The notes beneath the pieces were generated by a model that was not told the origin of the DNA, made no database searches, and worked only from the letters and a program-made list of their open reading frames with translations. Source: Hymenopus coronatus (Eukaryota; Arthropoda; Insecta; Mantodea; Hymenopodidae). Taken from it: DNA of 64,000 bases. A program made the translations under genes and the position numbers. Position 1 is the first letter of the stretch. Each line of letters opens with the position of its first letter. Shown here piece by piece: positions 32,920 to 44,934 of the stretch. The stretch spans positions 30,746,501 through 30,810,500 of the forward strand of contig CM060883.1 in assembly GCA_030762935.1 (NCBI GenBank), in the 5' to 3' direction.

Positions 32920-34025
32920 TCTTGTGTTCCACCCACATGACTCTCAACGCTGTGATCATTGTTACAAAAAAAAATGTCGTGTTATTTATGGACGCTCTTT
33001 AACTGCTGTGGTTCTCAGCGTCCCATTCTAAATTGGGCGTGAAAGTCGCTTAATTTTGCTCAGAGGCCTCTCAATCAGGCTTGAGGTTCTTTTACGTGCC
33101 GTAAATCTACGACACGGGACCAACGGCTTTACTTCCCTTCCGAAGGATTTTTACGCCCGAAAATATCCATCGTCCTCCGCCGGGTTTGAACCCGCGACCT
33201 TGGGTATATGAAGTCAGCATGGTAACCATTACACCAATCGGAGGGTGACATTGTTACAAAAGAATATTCTTCTATATACATCGTGGTAATCGAGATAAAC
33301 ATTATCAGAAATAGCTGTATTAGCAGCAAAATTAGGTAATACACTAGGCTAAAGCGATAGTCAAATTTTTTAATAAGCCAGTCACGATGACAAATAATTG
33401 AAACTCGGTTCGCTTTGCACGGGCATGAGTAAATCAAAAGAGAGATGAAACGAAAAATGAGAAACGTTTAAGTAGCTTAAAATTGAAGCCAATGACAAGA
33501 AATATATGGGAAACAAAAGTATATGATATACATTGTATGTTTTAATGAGAACTATGTTTTTAGTGTTGTAAGCTTTTGTCTATCTCTTACGGTTTACCGC
33601 TTATGCAAAATTCATTCTAAATAAAGCGATCTTCAGTGGCTATCCCATAAAATTATAATATACATTTTATTTTTCATGTAAATACCATGAATATAGCCAT
33701 TTTTGAGAAAAGCAACATTTTCAAAGAAAATACAATTAAAGGATAGTTTGAGGTAGGGGTCTTCTTGAAAGTCTTCTTGTCGCAATTGGTATTTTAGCGA
33801 TCTTTTCGTTTTTCAGCTATGCTGTCCACAGACATCCACACACATACATCCGCGCGCTCGAACCTTTTTCTAATTTTTTTTTACTCAAAACATATTCATA
33901 TATAAAAAAATATATTTTACTGCAAATATATGTTCTTCAAAACATATATTTCCAGCGAAATGTCGACATCGAATTTTTGGGTGGAATGCAATACCTTGTC
34001 TACCTTCTATGTACGAGATATGTGT
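32920..34025 (+). mobile_element. R850 element carrying SINE-A
   Basis: TCTTGTGTTCCACCCACATG start, then SINE-A after the first 37 bases, then the rest of the body to the degraded hairpin (ACCTTCTATGTACGAGATAT). Confidence 0.8.
32970..33248 (-). mobile_element. SINE-A, full length, 13-bp target duplication
   Basis: CATTGTTACAAAA is present at 32957-32969 and 33249-33261 and joins the two R850 halves exactly. Head seen on plus as GGTAACCATTACACC (A-box) and GGGTTTGAACCCGCG (B-box). Small internal deletion near AAGGATTTTTACGCCC. Confidence 0.9.
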
Positions 34026-34159
34026 CTTATATCAAGATGTTTCTATGACATCCTTCTGTAACTGCTTTTAAGAATTAATAAGAACATATTTATAAAGATA
34101 TTTTGAAATATTAACAGGTTTTCTGTCCTTAATCGTATTTTAGCTTTGAGACTCGCGTA

Positions 34160-34232
34160 AAACCTCTGTGACGTCAGAGGACATATTGTAGAACGTAGGT
34201 TTCATATATGTTCTCGGTCTATAGCTATAAAA
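34160..34232 (+). promoter_or_regulatory. CRE palindrome and TATA-like box
   Basis: TGACGTCA at 34169-34176 sits in the longer palindrome CCTCTGTGACGTCAGAGG. TATAAAA is at 34226-34232, about 50 bp downstream. That is promoter-like spacing, but I see no open frame that clearly starts after it. Confidence 0.3.
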
Positions 34233-35095
34233 TGGCCTGCAGCGGGTAAATGACTTCAGGAGGCTTTGAAAAAAGGATAAAATTCGACTGTTGATTCAAG
34301 ACGCAGTCCGTATGGCTTCCATAGCTACCAGCATGTGGGTCTGACGTTTGTATGTTGTTCCCACAGGAAAAGCAATATCTCTTCTCCTACGGGAGTAGTC
34401 AGCAGCGGCTAGTATTACAGAATTGAACATAAAGAAAATATGGAATGAAAAGCAATAACGTTTCAGAAGATAATAAAATGTTAGCGGTACGGCAATTTCG
34501 AGAGAAACAGACTGCTGAATAAAAGAGGTCACGACCTTGCGGAAAGGGAGATGAAATAAAGTAAATATCTGCAAGAGACGTAAATGAAGAACACACAGGA
34601 AAAGGGCTATTAAAGTGAAAATAGCATAAAAGAGCTGAAAGATAGCGCGAAAGAGTACAAAAAGAGAAGTCACGTTATGGGACGGAGGATCTTAGGAAAG
34701 TTGAGAACATGATTCCTAATTAGCTTAACAAAAGAGCATCAGCTGCTAAGACTATCCCCGTTCACTATCTGTTAAAGCTCATTTACCCTGAAAATGACCC
34801 GCCGAGACGGCAGGGGGGTCTTCAAAATGAAGAGTTTCACGTTCCCTCTGCTCGTTAATGCCTGATTAAGATAGCGCAGTGGCGGCTCGTACAGAAAGAA
34901 ATCTGAGGTCTTATAAATAACTGTGTGAAGGAGTGGGATAACGAGCAACAAAAGATGCCCATTTTCCTCGCTTCAGTGGCGGCAGATATTCGCATTGGTC
35001 GTATGTGACACGTGAGCTTCTTGTCTCGGTGAATGTGTTTATGTCTTGTTGCGATCTGCTGTTGGCTTGATTTTTCTCTCCCATTCAAATCAGGG
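34233..35095. other. unassigned non-R850 sequence
   Basis: A 125-codon minus-strand frame (34296-34673) is hydrophobic because the opposite strand is purine-rich; I do not believe it. CAGTGGCGGC occurs at 34878 and 34974. Confidence 0.4.
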
Positions 35096-35245
35096 GAAGT
35101 ATTGCACTCCACCCAAAAATGTCACTGAAAATATATGTTTTAAGGTCCCGATTCAAAATAAAAGTTTTATAAAGAGGTCCTTATGTGTCCGTTAAATACC
35201 AACTATGACTAACTGTTTCGGTAGAAAGTAAAAATAATATACATA
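35096..35245 (-). mobile_element. R850 fragment
   Basis: GAAGTATTGCACTCCACCCA, GAAAATATATGTTTTAAGGT and AAAGAGGTCCTTATGTGTCC. The hairpin is missing. Confidence 0.65.
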
Positions 35246-35269
35246 GGAATATTAAAGCAATAAAGAAAT

Positions 35270-35545
35270 GAAATGGAATTTTATTTATGGACGCTCTTTA
35301 TCTACTGTGGTTCTCAGCGTCCCATTCTATACTGGCTAAATTTTTCTCAGAGTCCTCTTTATCAGGCTTGAGGTTCTTTTACGCGCCGTAAATCTACGAC
35401 ACGCGACCAACGGCTTTACTTCCCTCCCGAAGGAAGCCATGCCAAGGACCTTTACGCCCGAAAAAAGCCATCGTTCTGCGCCGGTTTTGAACCCGCGACC
35501 TTGGGTATTTGAAGTTAGCATGGTGACCATTGGAGCACGGAGGGC
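35270..35545 (-). mobile_element. SINE-A, full length
   Basis: Head at right (CACGGAGGGC complement; B-box GGTTTTGAACCCGCG) and body to TTATTTATGGACGCTC. No clear target duplication. Confidence 0.85.
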
Positions 35546-35759
35546 CACTTGTGTATGTCTACCTTCGTTATGAGTTTCGATGAAGACCAATAAAGTCGAA
35601 AAGATTATGCTTCAGTCATGAGATTTTTCAAAATTCACTATTTTATAAGAACTTCATCTCTACCTGATAGACCAAAGGTAGGGGAAGGAAAATAGATTCA
35701 GTTGAAACGTGACTACCTGAAATCTAGTAATTATTTTTATAGTGCTTAAAGCCCGCTTT

Positions 35760-35963
35760 TACAACCATGGCACCGCAGGCGATGATACTAGTGATATATG
35801 GAATGAAGATGGAGCACCGGTGGAATGCGATGACGGAGGAAATCGGAGAACCCGGAGAAAACCCGCCCCTGCGCCGCTTTGTCCGCCAAAAATCTCACAT
35901 GCGGTCGCTTGGGATCGAGCCCGGGTGAGATGCAAGTGGTCTAATCACTCGGCCACGGCGCGG
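35760..35963 (-). mobile_element. SINE-B, full head
   Basis: On minus: GCGCCGTGGCCGAGTGATTA (acceptor and A-box), GGGCTCGATCCCAAGCG (B-box), GGCGGACAAAGCGGCGC, GGTTTTCTCCGGGTTCTCCG. A tRNA-Leu/Ser-like D-arm (TGGCCGAGTGATTAGACCA). Confidence 0.75.
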
Positions 35964-36109
35964 CCAGTCTAGTCATTAAGTAAGGAATGGTCCACGCGAA
36001 AATTCCGCGCACCCACCCGATCTGCCTATCCGACTATCGGGATGTTTCAATCTGGTAACTGTAGGGATCTTGACATTGTTGTGCCGTTGCCATTGGTTCT
36101 AACTGCCCG

Positions 36110-36510
36110 GTGTCTCCTCTCGCCTCAACCCTCCAAACGGAAGACGCTCTCTCGTGAGGCATAGATGTGTGTGTATCATTCCAGAAAGAGTTCCATACTG
36201 CAGCCCCTATGTACGTCAGAACCCAGGAGGAGAGGATGAATTGAAAGTATTATCGACGGGCAGCCGAGACCGAACCGCGGAGAAATAGTCACTGTGGTGG
36301 GTTTCTAATATAGTCCCAGCAGTTCTTTATCTCGACGCAGGGAGCGCTAGGAGCCTGCGCCTAGCTCTGACCGAACCGGGTCCTACAGGCGACTACAATG
36401 CCTGTCCGCTGCCGTGGGCTGTCACCATCACGGAAGGACGTCACCACCGCAGCCTTCGCCGATACTTACAACCCTGAAACAGACCTGGGGTCTGACGCAC
36501 TATGAGCCCA
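36110..36510 (-). mobile_element. repeat E, minus copy
   Basis: On minus: TCTGTTTCAGGGTTGTAAGT, GGCGAAGGCTGCGGTGGTGA, CGAGATAAAGAACTGCTGGG, CGGTCTCGGCTGCCCGTCG, ending ACACACACATC. Same order as 53270-53620. Confidence 0.6.
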
Positions 36511-37045
36511 TAGGTGACTTCAGTATGTCAGCCCCTTCGCAATGTAATTGGACTTGAAACCAACTTTGGTCAAAATGGACTGCTATAATATTTTTATGGC
36601 ACCAGTACGACATTCTAAAGCTCTTAGTTCGTGTGCGCCATATTTAAAGTTCTACTTTTACGCCACGCTCTGTAAAAAGTATTTTAATGCACAGACGTGG
36701 TCACATAAATATGTAAGGGGGCGAATGGGTTTCAAATCGAACTTCCAGAGTTTTAATATTAGACATTTAAATTTTGCACACGAAATCTACATGACCTATA
36801 TAAACCCATTGAAGTTTCCATTCTAGAGCTTAATTCGTTTTTTAGTTAATAATATTTTTATGTTTAAAAACTGTTTTCAAAATATATCTCCTCCTGCAAA
36901 TGTAACGATGAAATAGGCCAAAAATGCGATTAATAAAACTAAGTATCAGAATTTTGATATCTGCTTCTTATACCGAATAACAAAATATTTAGTGTACTGA
37001 TGACGAACATTTTGTGTTTTTAATCTCATTCCGTATCCTTTAATT
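36511..37045. other. no recognisable gene
   Basis: A 92-codon frame (36548-36826, +) has no motif; otherwise AT-rich. Confidence 0.4.
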
Positions 37046-37896
37046 TTACCCTCTATAGCACGTATGAGCAACGTACATAGTAGATAGAGAAGGTATTGTA
37101 AACTTCGATAGAAAATATATGCCTTGAGACGCCCTGAATAAAAAAAAAAACATTTTTAGAAGAAAGGTGAGTATACGTGTCTATAGAGAGCATAACTCAA
37201 AAACGAAAAGCCCGTTAAATACCAAACTTGGTATATACGTTTAATATCTCCCAAGGATGCGGCATGAAGATTTCCAATAGGTTTACATTGAAAACTTGTC
37301 TAAAATTTTTAGTTTCTTAAAATTGGTTCTAAAGATTTTGATTAAAATACCGTATATCAAACTTACCTATACAGCAAATAAAATATATGTATTTTTTATT
37401 TCCTGAGAATATCCTTTGAAGTCCTCTCATTCTAAAGACAAACCTATACATAAATGGCAAACCGTAAGAGATAGGCAAAAACCTTACCATACAAAAAAAT
37501 GTAGATCTCGTCAAAACACACAATATACGTATTTTACAATTTTGTTGTGAAGGTAACCGATTCCAAAATATTCCTTGTTATTGCTATCAATTTTAAAATG
37601 CTTGTACTTCTCAGACAGGATTCGCCCGTGATTCTTTTGTTTTACTCCTGGCCACGCAAAGGAGCGAGTTTCAAAGACAATCGGATAGCGACAGCTTTTA
37701 AAATGATTGACTATCACTTTTGCGTAGTGCATTCCTTTAGTTTCCTTCTGCTTTAAGAAATTAAGTAATTAAGAACATTTGCTAGTGCTTATCTCGATTA
37801 ATATGGTGCATAAAAAAGAATAATCTTCAGAAAAAAGTGTGTTACTAGAACAGCTATAGAAAGGCATGTTAATGGAAGAGGTCGAATTTTTTATTT
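37046..37896 (-). mobile_element. R850 element, complete, no microsatellite
   Basis: CCCTCTATAGCACGTATGAG hairpin remnant to GTTAATGGAAGAGGTCGAAT. Moderately diverged. Confidence 0.75.
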
Positions 37897-38063
37897 CATG
37901 AACCATGCAATATATAACAAATCCAAAATATTGATTTATTACTTATATATTATTATTTATTACTTATATTACTTATAGTGTCCTGAGCATCCAATGCAAT
38001 TTTCAACTTCTATGCACAAGAGCAGATGATAGCTTTTCATTGCAGCAAATGCTTAAAAAAAAA
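37897..38063. other. AT-rich spacer
   Basis: Local tandem of ATTACTTATAT-like units near 37940-37980. Confidence 0.5.
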
Positions 38064-38800
38064 TCTGATGGTTCCATTCACATGACTTTCTCCTTATCTC
38101 TTACAAATTATTATTAGATAATACTTCATGCTAATTGAGATAAATATTAGCAGAAATGGCTTATTACTTGCTTCCTTGGAAGTAGAAGGGAAATAAGGGA
38201 GTAATAAGCTAAAGCAATAGTCAAATCTTTTAAAAGCCGGTTGCTATATTGTTGAAATTCATTTCTTTGTATGGCCAGGAGATTACAATTTCCCGTGTGA
38301 GAAACGTATTTAAAAATGAAATTAATAAACTAGGGATATTTCGGAATCGGTTAATTCTATAAAAAAGTGTATATTACAAAATTGTGTGTCTTGATGAGAT
38401 CAAATTTTTATGTAATCATTTTTTGTCCTCTGACGGTTTACAAATTATACAAAAGTCATTCCAAAATGAAGGGTCTTTGGAGTCTATTCCCGGAAAATTA
38501 ACACATACATTTCGTTTATCATTAAAATATAATAAACATATGGAATTTTAATCACCATTGTTTGAGAAACTCAAAATTTTCGAAAAATGTTCCATGTAAA
38601 GGATAGTTGAGGTGGGAGAATTTTTTTGAAAATCTTCGTGTCCCATCTTTGGAAGATATTGAACCTAAATTCCAAATTCGGTAGTTAAGGGTCTTTTCGT
38701 ATTTTAGCTATGCTGTCCACAGACAGACACATACACATATACATACAGACAGACACTCGGATCTTTTTCCAAAAATGCTTACTTTAGATACAGGAGAAAA
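38064..38800 (+). mobile_element. R850 element, 3' end missing
   Basis: TCTGATGGTTCCATTCACAT start. Similarity stops shortly after GGATCTTTTTCCAAAAATGC. Confidence 0.8.
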
Positions 38801-39065
38801 TAAAACCCTTTTTGAAATTATGTATTTTATTACGATACAAACATCGTAGGTCCACAAAACTTCATAAAACAAGACTGATAGACTTGATATTTGCCAAAAA
38901 GATGTAATGTTTTATGGAAAATAACACATTGCCACCCTTTTAGCCCCTAAAGTAAAGATAGTAAATTACATATTTTACTATGATTCATTTTAAAATGAAA
39001 TATACGTCGTTTTCACATTCTTGGCACGCCGTTTGCGTGATATGATAGGTACAATATGTTTATTC
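38801..39065. other. no recognisable feature
   Basis: Nothing recognised. Confidence 0.4.
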
Positions 39066-39342
39066 GCCCTCCGAGGTGTAATGGTTACCATACTAACTTC
39101 ATATAGTCGCGGGTTCAAACCCGGCGGAGGACGATGGATGTTTTGGGCGTAAAAATCCTTAGTATGGCTTCCTTCAGAAGGGAAGGTCCTGTATCGTAGA
39201 TTTACGGCACGTAAAAGAACCTCAAGCCTGATAGAGAGGCCTCTGAGCTAAATTAAGCGGTCTTTCACGCCCAATTTAGAATGTGACGCTGAGAACCACA
39301 ATAGTTAAAGAGCGTCCATAAATAACACGCCATTTACATTTC
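39066..39342 (+). mobile_element. SINE-A, full length with 6-bp deletion in the tRNA head
   Basis: GCCCTCCGAGGTGTAATGGT start; head to GGCGGAGGAC (67 instead of 73 bases). Ends AAATAACACGCCATTTACAT. Flanks share only ATGTTT. Confidence 0.85.
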
Positions 39343-40034
39343 ATGTTTGACAGAAATTGGATACAACAATTACATAAATACCAACACGGTATTGAAGTGG
39401 GCATGCATCACGCACTCGTAGAACATCAACAATACGCGACAGACATCAATTTCTTCTGTTTCAGCAAAAAACTGGACACGTTCCAAAGAATGTAGCAGGT
39501 AACGGTATGGTTCCAAGGGCCCATGCATTATTTAAATGCAGTTGGGAAGCGACACATGTGCTGACAGGTTTACGTAAAGGCTCATGCACACGTCTGGCCA
39601 AGTTCTCTTTTCACGTGGAACTTTTAAACTGAAATTATGCGAGGCTGTTGGCAATATTTTAGCACAGAAACAGTAACTTTTGTCTGCCTTGTTTACCAAT
39701 GCACTTGGCTCGGGGTGTTGCACTGCGATGCGCAGATGTTACAAACGTTGATGTTCCCCAATGCCCTGGGCGACTTAAGTTGACCCATTAAACTTAGAGC
39801 GATCCTCAACTAGAATAATGAACCTCTTTTGGAACTAAGCTCTATACAGCAAACTGAATAGCGGTTGTACTTAGCAATTTAATAATCGATACAGTTGGAA
39901 AATGAGACATCCCTATAAAACTTACGTGACTTTGATTCTTACGTTACAAATGAAATGGTTATGTAAAACAGTTCTTTTCTGTGTCCTAGATATACCTACG
40001 GCAGGTTTTTAGTAACTAAAATCCATATTAACCA
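39343..40034. other. unassigned sequence
   Basis: A 63-codon minus-strand frame (39532-39723) has no motif. No repeat recognised. Confidence 0.4.

Positions 40035-40076
<42 letters not shown>
40035..40076. repeat. (ATT)n microsatellite
   Basis: About 14 units, beside SINE-D. Confidence 0.9.
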
Positions 40077-40090
40077 GCAGATTCACTCTC

Positions 40091-40310
40091 ATTAGCCTTC
40101 TTTGTCATATCGGACTATGAGTGAAATTGGTGAAAAGATGCTCAAATAATCTCAGGGTCCATGGAGCCTAAAGTTACTGCACATATGTCTTCAAAATAAC
40201 CGAAAACCATGAAAAAAACCTTATCCAGATTACTTACCCTAAGTGAGATACGGACTCGCGACCTCTTGAAAGTGAGGTAGACACGCTACCCCCACACAAC
40301 CCAGGCGGGC
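40091..40310 (-). mobile_element. SINE-D, full head
   Basis: On minus: GCCCGCCTGGGTTGTGTGGG, GGTAGCGTGTCTACCTCACT (A-box), AGGTCGCGAGTCCGTATC (B-box). The body includes TTTAGGCTCCATGGACCCTG. Confidence 0.7.
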
Positions 40311-40395
40311 TCAACTGACTTTTAAAATGTTATAAAGAAGCCATTCAAACAGAAATAATACATGAAGTCGTAAGTTTTGAAATTATAGCAATTTT
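40311..40395. repeat. duplicated flank, copy 1
   Basis: TCAACTGACTTTTAAAATGT, TATAAAGAAGCCATTCAAA and TAAGTTTTGAAATTATAGCA. It recurs at 41971-42046, also directly after a SINE-D head. Confidence 0.8.
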
Positions 40396-41289
40396 GTTTG
40401 TTTTACTTTCTCTAGCCCCGTAGACAATGTATACAATGGATAGAGAAGAAGGTATTGCATTCCGCCCAAAAATTCGATATCGAGATTTCACCGGAAATAC
40501 ATTTTTAGGACCCCCTGAATCCAAAAAAAGAAGCATTTTCAGAAAAAGGTCCATGTGCGTGTCTGTGTGTGTATGTGTGTGTGTCTGTGGACAGCATAGC
40601 TCAAAAACGAAAACATTGTTAAATAACAAACTTGGTATTTAGGTTTGGTATTTCTAAGGATGCGACATGAAGATTTTTAATAAAATTCCCCCAACCCAAA
40701 CAACCCTTTACATGGAAAGCTTTCTGAAAATTTTATTTTTCTCAAAAATGACACGATCTTGATTAAAATACCTTGTATTAAAACTATTTACATCACAAAT
40801 AAAATGTATATCTTGAATTTTCTGGGAAAGATTTTAAATACTTGTTCATTCTGGATGAATTTTGCTGATTTTTGCATAGCTGGTAAACCGTAAGAGATAC
40901 ACAAAAACTTACTACATATAAAATGTAGATCGCGTTAAAACAGATAATTTATATCATACACGTTTTTTTTTTTCTTGTGGTTAACCGTTTCCGAGATATT
41001 TCTTGATATTGGTTTCAGTTTTAAAATACTTAAAAATGTTCTCATACGGGACTTGTCAAGTCCTAGTCATGCAAAGAAACGGATTTCAATCGCATAGCAA
41101 CAATTTTTAAAAGAATTGACTATCGTTTTATCCTAGTATACCCTTCTGCTTACAAGGAAGCAAGTAATAAGACCATTTCTGCTAATGTTTACCTCGATTA
41201 GCGTGAAGTAAATAGAAGAACAAGCTTTTTAACTATAATTTGTTACAGAATTGTAGAAAAAACCTTGCGAATGTAACACATCAGACTTG
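40396..41289 (-). mobile_element. R850 element, complete
   Basis: TTTTACTTTCTCTAGCCCCG hairpin variant, GT tract at 40556-40584, and end at GTAACACATCAGACTTG. Confidence 0.85.
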
Positions 41290-41305
41290 TCTTTCTTTTT
41301 GGTAC

Positions 41306-41527
41306 TTTCGTTCTTTAGCCTGGTTAGTCATATCGGACGATGAATGAAATTTGTGAAATGATGCTCTCGGGGTCCATGGAGCTTAAAGTTACTAGATATT
41401 CGTCTTCTCAGGATAAGGGAAAATCCTGAAGAAAACTTTGCCCGAGTAACTCACCCTAAGCAAGATTCGAACTCGCGACCTGTTGAATGCGAGGCAGACA
41501 CGCTACCACCACAATACCCAGGCGGGC
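41306..41527 (-). mobile_element. SINE-D, second copy
   Basis: GTCATATCGGACGATGAATG, GGGGTCCATGGAGCTTAAAG, CGAACTCGCGACCTGTTGAA and TACCCAGGCGGGC align with 40091-40310. Confidence 0.75.
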
Positions 41528-41530
41528 ATT

Positions 41531-41826
41531 CCTTGTTATTGGTTTCAGTGTTAAACTACTTAAACTTTTCTTAAGCGGGAAGTAAACTTTCGTTTCATCT
41601 CACTTTTGTTTTACAGATGGCAAAAGAGACCCGAATTTCAATTGTATCGCATAGCGATGACCTTTCAAAAGAGCTTACTATCACTTTAGTCTAGTATATT
41701 ACTCAATTTCCATTCTACTTACAAGTAACTAACTAATAAGACCGTTTATGCTAATTTTTATCTTGATTAGATTGGTGTAGATAAAAGATAATATCAGAAT
41801 ATTTTGTAAGAATAGTTTGTGGAACA
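41531..41826 (-). mobile_element. R850 fragment (5' half)
   Basis: CCTTGTTATTGGTTTCAGTG to AGAATAGTTTGTGGAAC. It begins just after SINE-D. Confidence 0.7.
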
Positions 41827-41828
41827 AT

Positions 41829-41915
41829 ATTAAACTTAGATATTTAAGTTTGGTATCTTCCAAGGATGCAACAGGAAGATTTAAAAAATAATTCCCCCAC
41901 CCCAAACTACCCTTT
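41829..41915 (-). mobile_element. R850 middle fragment
   Basis: TTAAGTTTGGTATCTTCCAA and CCCCCACCCCAAACTACCCT. It runs directly into a SINE-D head. Confidence 0.75.
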
Positions 41916-41916
41916 T

Positions 41917-41970
41917 CGCGGCCTGTTGAATGTGAGGCAGACACGTTATCCCCACTCTACCTAAGCGGGC
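41917..41970 (-). mobile_element. SINE-D head fragment
   Basis: CGCGGCCTGTTGAATGTGAG and GACACGTTATCCCCACTCTA. Only the first about 54 bases of the element are present. Confidence 0.75.
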
Positions 41971-42046
41971 TCAACTGACTTTTAAAATGTTATAAACAAG
42001 TCATTCAAAAATCAAGTATAAGTTTTGAAGTTATAGCAACTTTTTA
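41971..42046. repeat. duplicated flank, copy 2
   Basis: TCAACTGACTTTTAAAATGT and TAAGTTTTGAAGTTATAGCA. An about 9-bp deletion relative to 40311-40395. Confidence 0.8.
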
Positions 42047-42164
42047 ATATCAATAAAGCGCATCATAAATGTATAAATGGATAAATTGTTATCAAGGATA
42101 TCAATCAATCCCAAGCGGCCAGAAAACACGTGCCGTAAAGTGTCAATAGTTTATGGCCAATATC

Positions 42165-42290
42165 ATTTTCAGCCGACCTCGGTAGCCGTGGTTGCTGGAG
42201 CGTTTAGCGTTGACGCTCTCCCGCAAAAGGGTCGCGGGTTCGAATACCGCTATGGGCATGGGTGTTTATAATTGTGTGTTTCTGTGTCAT
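42165..42290 (+). mobile_element. isolated tRNA-like SINE head
   Basis: CTCGGTAGCCGTGGTTGCTG (A-box) and GGGTCGCGGGTTCGAATACC (B-box), with a body running to TTTATAATTGTGTGTTTC. No other copy identified here. Confidence 0.5.
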
Positions 42291-42384
42291 GATTTAGTCC
42301 TTCTATCCTCCAGGTGGCCAAGCAGTTTAAGCCTGAAGGTGAATACTAAAATATAAATAATATATATTTATACACACTATATAA

Positions 42385-42999
42385 TGTTCCAATGATACGA
42401 CCCGAAGATTTTTGGGAAAATCCTCCAGCATAAATAACCATTTACATGGAGCATTTTTAAAACCGGCTCTACCGATTTTGATTCAAATAACAAATGTTTA
42501 AGATGTTTTATTACAAATGATTTGTATATCGAACTCTTAATGGGAATAACCTTTGGTTCTCTTCATCTTGTATGATTTGCTAACTGAAAACCCTAAGAGA
42601 TACACAAAAACTTAGTACAGAAAAAGTTGGTTCTCGTTAAAGCAGACAATGATGAGTGTTCACTTTATTGTGGAGTTAACCATTTCTGAGATATTCCTTG
42701 TTGTTGGTTTAAGATTTCCAATATTAAACTTTTCTCAAATGGGAAGTCGTTGTTCACCTCCCTCCCCCAACATGGCCAAGCAAAGATAACGGGATTTCAA
42801 TACCATCACATCGGAACCCCCCCCCCGTCTAGCCTGGTGTATTCCTCTATTTCTATTGCACCTATAAAGAACCTAATTAAGCAATTTCTGCTAAGTTTAT
42901 ATCAATTAGTACAAATTAGAAAGAAGAATAAGCTTTTCTAAGAATAGTTTGTTGAAGAACAGGTACAGAAACTCATGTGAATGTAACACATCAGATGTT
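42385..42999 (-). mobile_element. R850 element lacking 3' third
   Basis: GATACGACCCGAAGATTTTT to CATGTGAATGTAACACATCA. Confidence 0.75.
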
Positions 43000-43303
43000 T
43001 ACCTATAACAAGATGTGTAAGGCAGTTAATTATGATGTAAATTAAAATGAAGTAGAGAGAAAAATTAACTTCCCTAAGAACAGTCTGTATACCCACCAAT
43101 AAACGATAGAGGTAGAGAAATTTCGGGAAAACTTTCACATAAAAATCCGACTTTGAATGTGTTGAAAATATTAACAATTATAAGTTTGAAGCCCACTAGA
43201 TTGCCGAAGTTATAACATCTTTTGGGATCATTGGGAGTTTAGCTTTACAGATCCGTCGCTTATGCCCTGTCATCTCTCCGCAGTCCTATACTTATAAAAA
43301 TAT
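43000..43303. other. no recognisable gene
   Basis: Nothing recognised. Confidence 0.4.
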
Positions 43304-44184
43304 CTTGTGTTCCATTCACATGACTCTCTACATTTTTGTAACAAATTATTTTTAAAAAACATATTCTTCTATCTACGTTATGATAAACATTAGCAGAAAC
43401 TGTCTTAATTACCTGCTCCTTGTAAGTAGAAAGAAAATAAGGGAATGCACTAGGCTAAAGCGATAGTCAAATCTTTTAAAAGCCAGTTGTCATGTGGTTG
43501 AAATCCGTTTCTATGCACTTTACAACTTTCCTTTTGAGAAAAGTTAAAGTATTGTAAATCTGGAAAAAAAAGAGAAAAAAAAAAAAAATAGCAAAGATTA
43601 TCTCAGAAACGATAAATTCCACGAAAAGAAAACGTATATGACATAAACGTGTGTTTTAACATGAGATACTTTTTGGTGTAGTAAGATTTTGTCTATCTTT
43701 TACGGTTTACCAGTTGCGCAAATTTCAGCAAAATTCATTCTCAATAAAGAGATCTTTAGAGGTTATTCCCAGAAAATTCAAGATACACATTCTATTTGCC
43801 ATATAAATATATTTAATATGCGGTATTTTAATCAAAATCGTTACAGCCATTTTTCAGAAAATCAACATTTTCAAAAATGTTTCCATGTAAAGGGTAGTTT
43901 GGGATGGGGAGAATTTTCTCAAAATCTTTGTGTCGCATCTCTGGAAGATACTGAACTTATACCAAATTTGGTATTTTACCGACTTTTCGTTTTTGAGTTA
44001 TCGTGTTCACAGACACACTTACACACTGACACACACACGGACTTTTTTCCAGAAATGCTTTTTTTGAATACATGGGACCCTAAAACGTGTATTTCCGGTG
44101 AAATCTCAGTATCGAATTTTTGGATGGAGTGCAGTATCTACTTTATAGAGTATATACATAGTACGTGTAGAGAAAGTAAAAAAC
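43304..44184 (+). mobile_element. R850 element, complete
   Basis: TCTTGTGTTCCATTCACATG start (first T after AAAAATA). An A-run insertion at 43565-43588. Intact 3' hairpin (TATAGAGTATATACATAGTA) and GAGAAAGTAAAAA end. Confidence 0.85.
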
Positions 44185-44234
44185 AGATCTCGGCTGCACT
44201 CTGCACCTTGGTAGCGCTTTGCGATATACATACT

Positions 44235-44934
44235 AGGTATTTGAGGATCCATAAAACCAAAAACAGAAATTTAGAAAAAGGTTTCCGTGTGTAACTTTTT
44301 GTCTACTTGAACGTCTGTGTGTAAGTGGTGCCCCTATTGGCAGCATAACTCAAAAACGAAAAGTCCTAATATCTTCCAAGGATGCAACACAAAGATATTC
44401 AAGAAATTCCTCCACACCAAATTAACCTTTACATGGAAAATGTTTGGAATATTTTTTATTTTATCAAAAGTGGCTCTAACGATTTAGATTAAGTTGCCGT
44501 ATGTCATAGACATTTACATGATAAATTAAATGTATATCTTCAATTCTCTGGAAATAGTCTGTGAAGACCTCTTCATTCTAAATAACTTCCTAAAAACTGG
44601 TAACGCTAAATTTCTACACAAAAATATACAGATCGCGTTAAAAGTTTACAATACTTAGATTTTTCTTAAATGGGAAGTCGTTATTCACGTTTTTATCCTA
44701 GCCATGTAATGATATGGTAATTTCAATTTTATAACACAATGCCAGATTTTAAAATGTTTAAATCGCTTTATTCCCTTACTTCTCTCCTACTTCGAGAGAT
44801 CTGAGCAATAAAATCATTTCTGGTAATGTTAATCTTCATTAGCAACAAAGTACAGAAAAGAATAAGGTTTTGTAAGAATGGTTTACTGTAGAATAAGTAC
44901 AGAAAGCCATGTGAGTGGAACACATAATACTTTT
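44235..44934 (-). mobile_element. R850 element, 3' end degraded
   Basis: GGTTTCCGTGTGTAACTTTT to GTGAGTGGAACACATAATAC. It faces the previous copy, giving an inverted pair. Confidence 0.7.

Noticed and set aside
34296..34673. 125-codon hydrophobic minus-strand frame
   Set aside because: Opposite strand is purine-rich, which yields Phe/Leu codons by chance; no ATG context, domain or repeat support.
34870..34985. hAT-like terminus CAGTGGCGGC
   Set aside because: Two direct copies 96 bp apart with no inverted partner or 8-bp duplication.
39066..39342. Target duplication for this SINE-A copy
   Set aside because: Only ATGTTT shared between flanks, too short to call.
43689..44294. 201-codon open frame
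   Set aside because: It lies wholly in an R850 copy. Similar frames (SGEISVSNFWVECNTFSIHY and so on) recur in many copies only because the repeats are recent; no known domain, and stops occur at different places.
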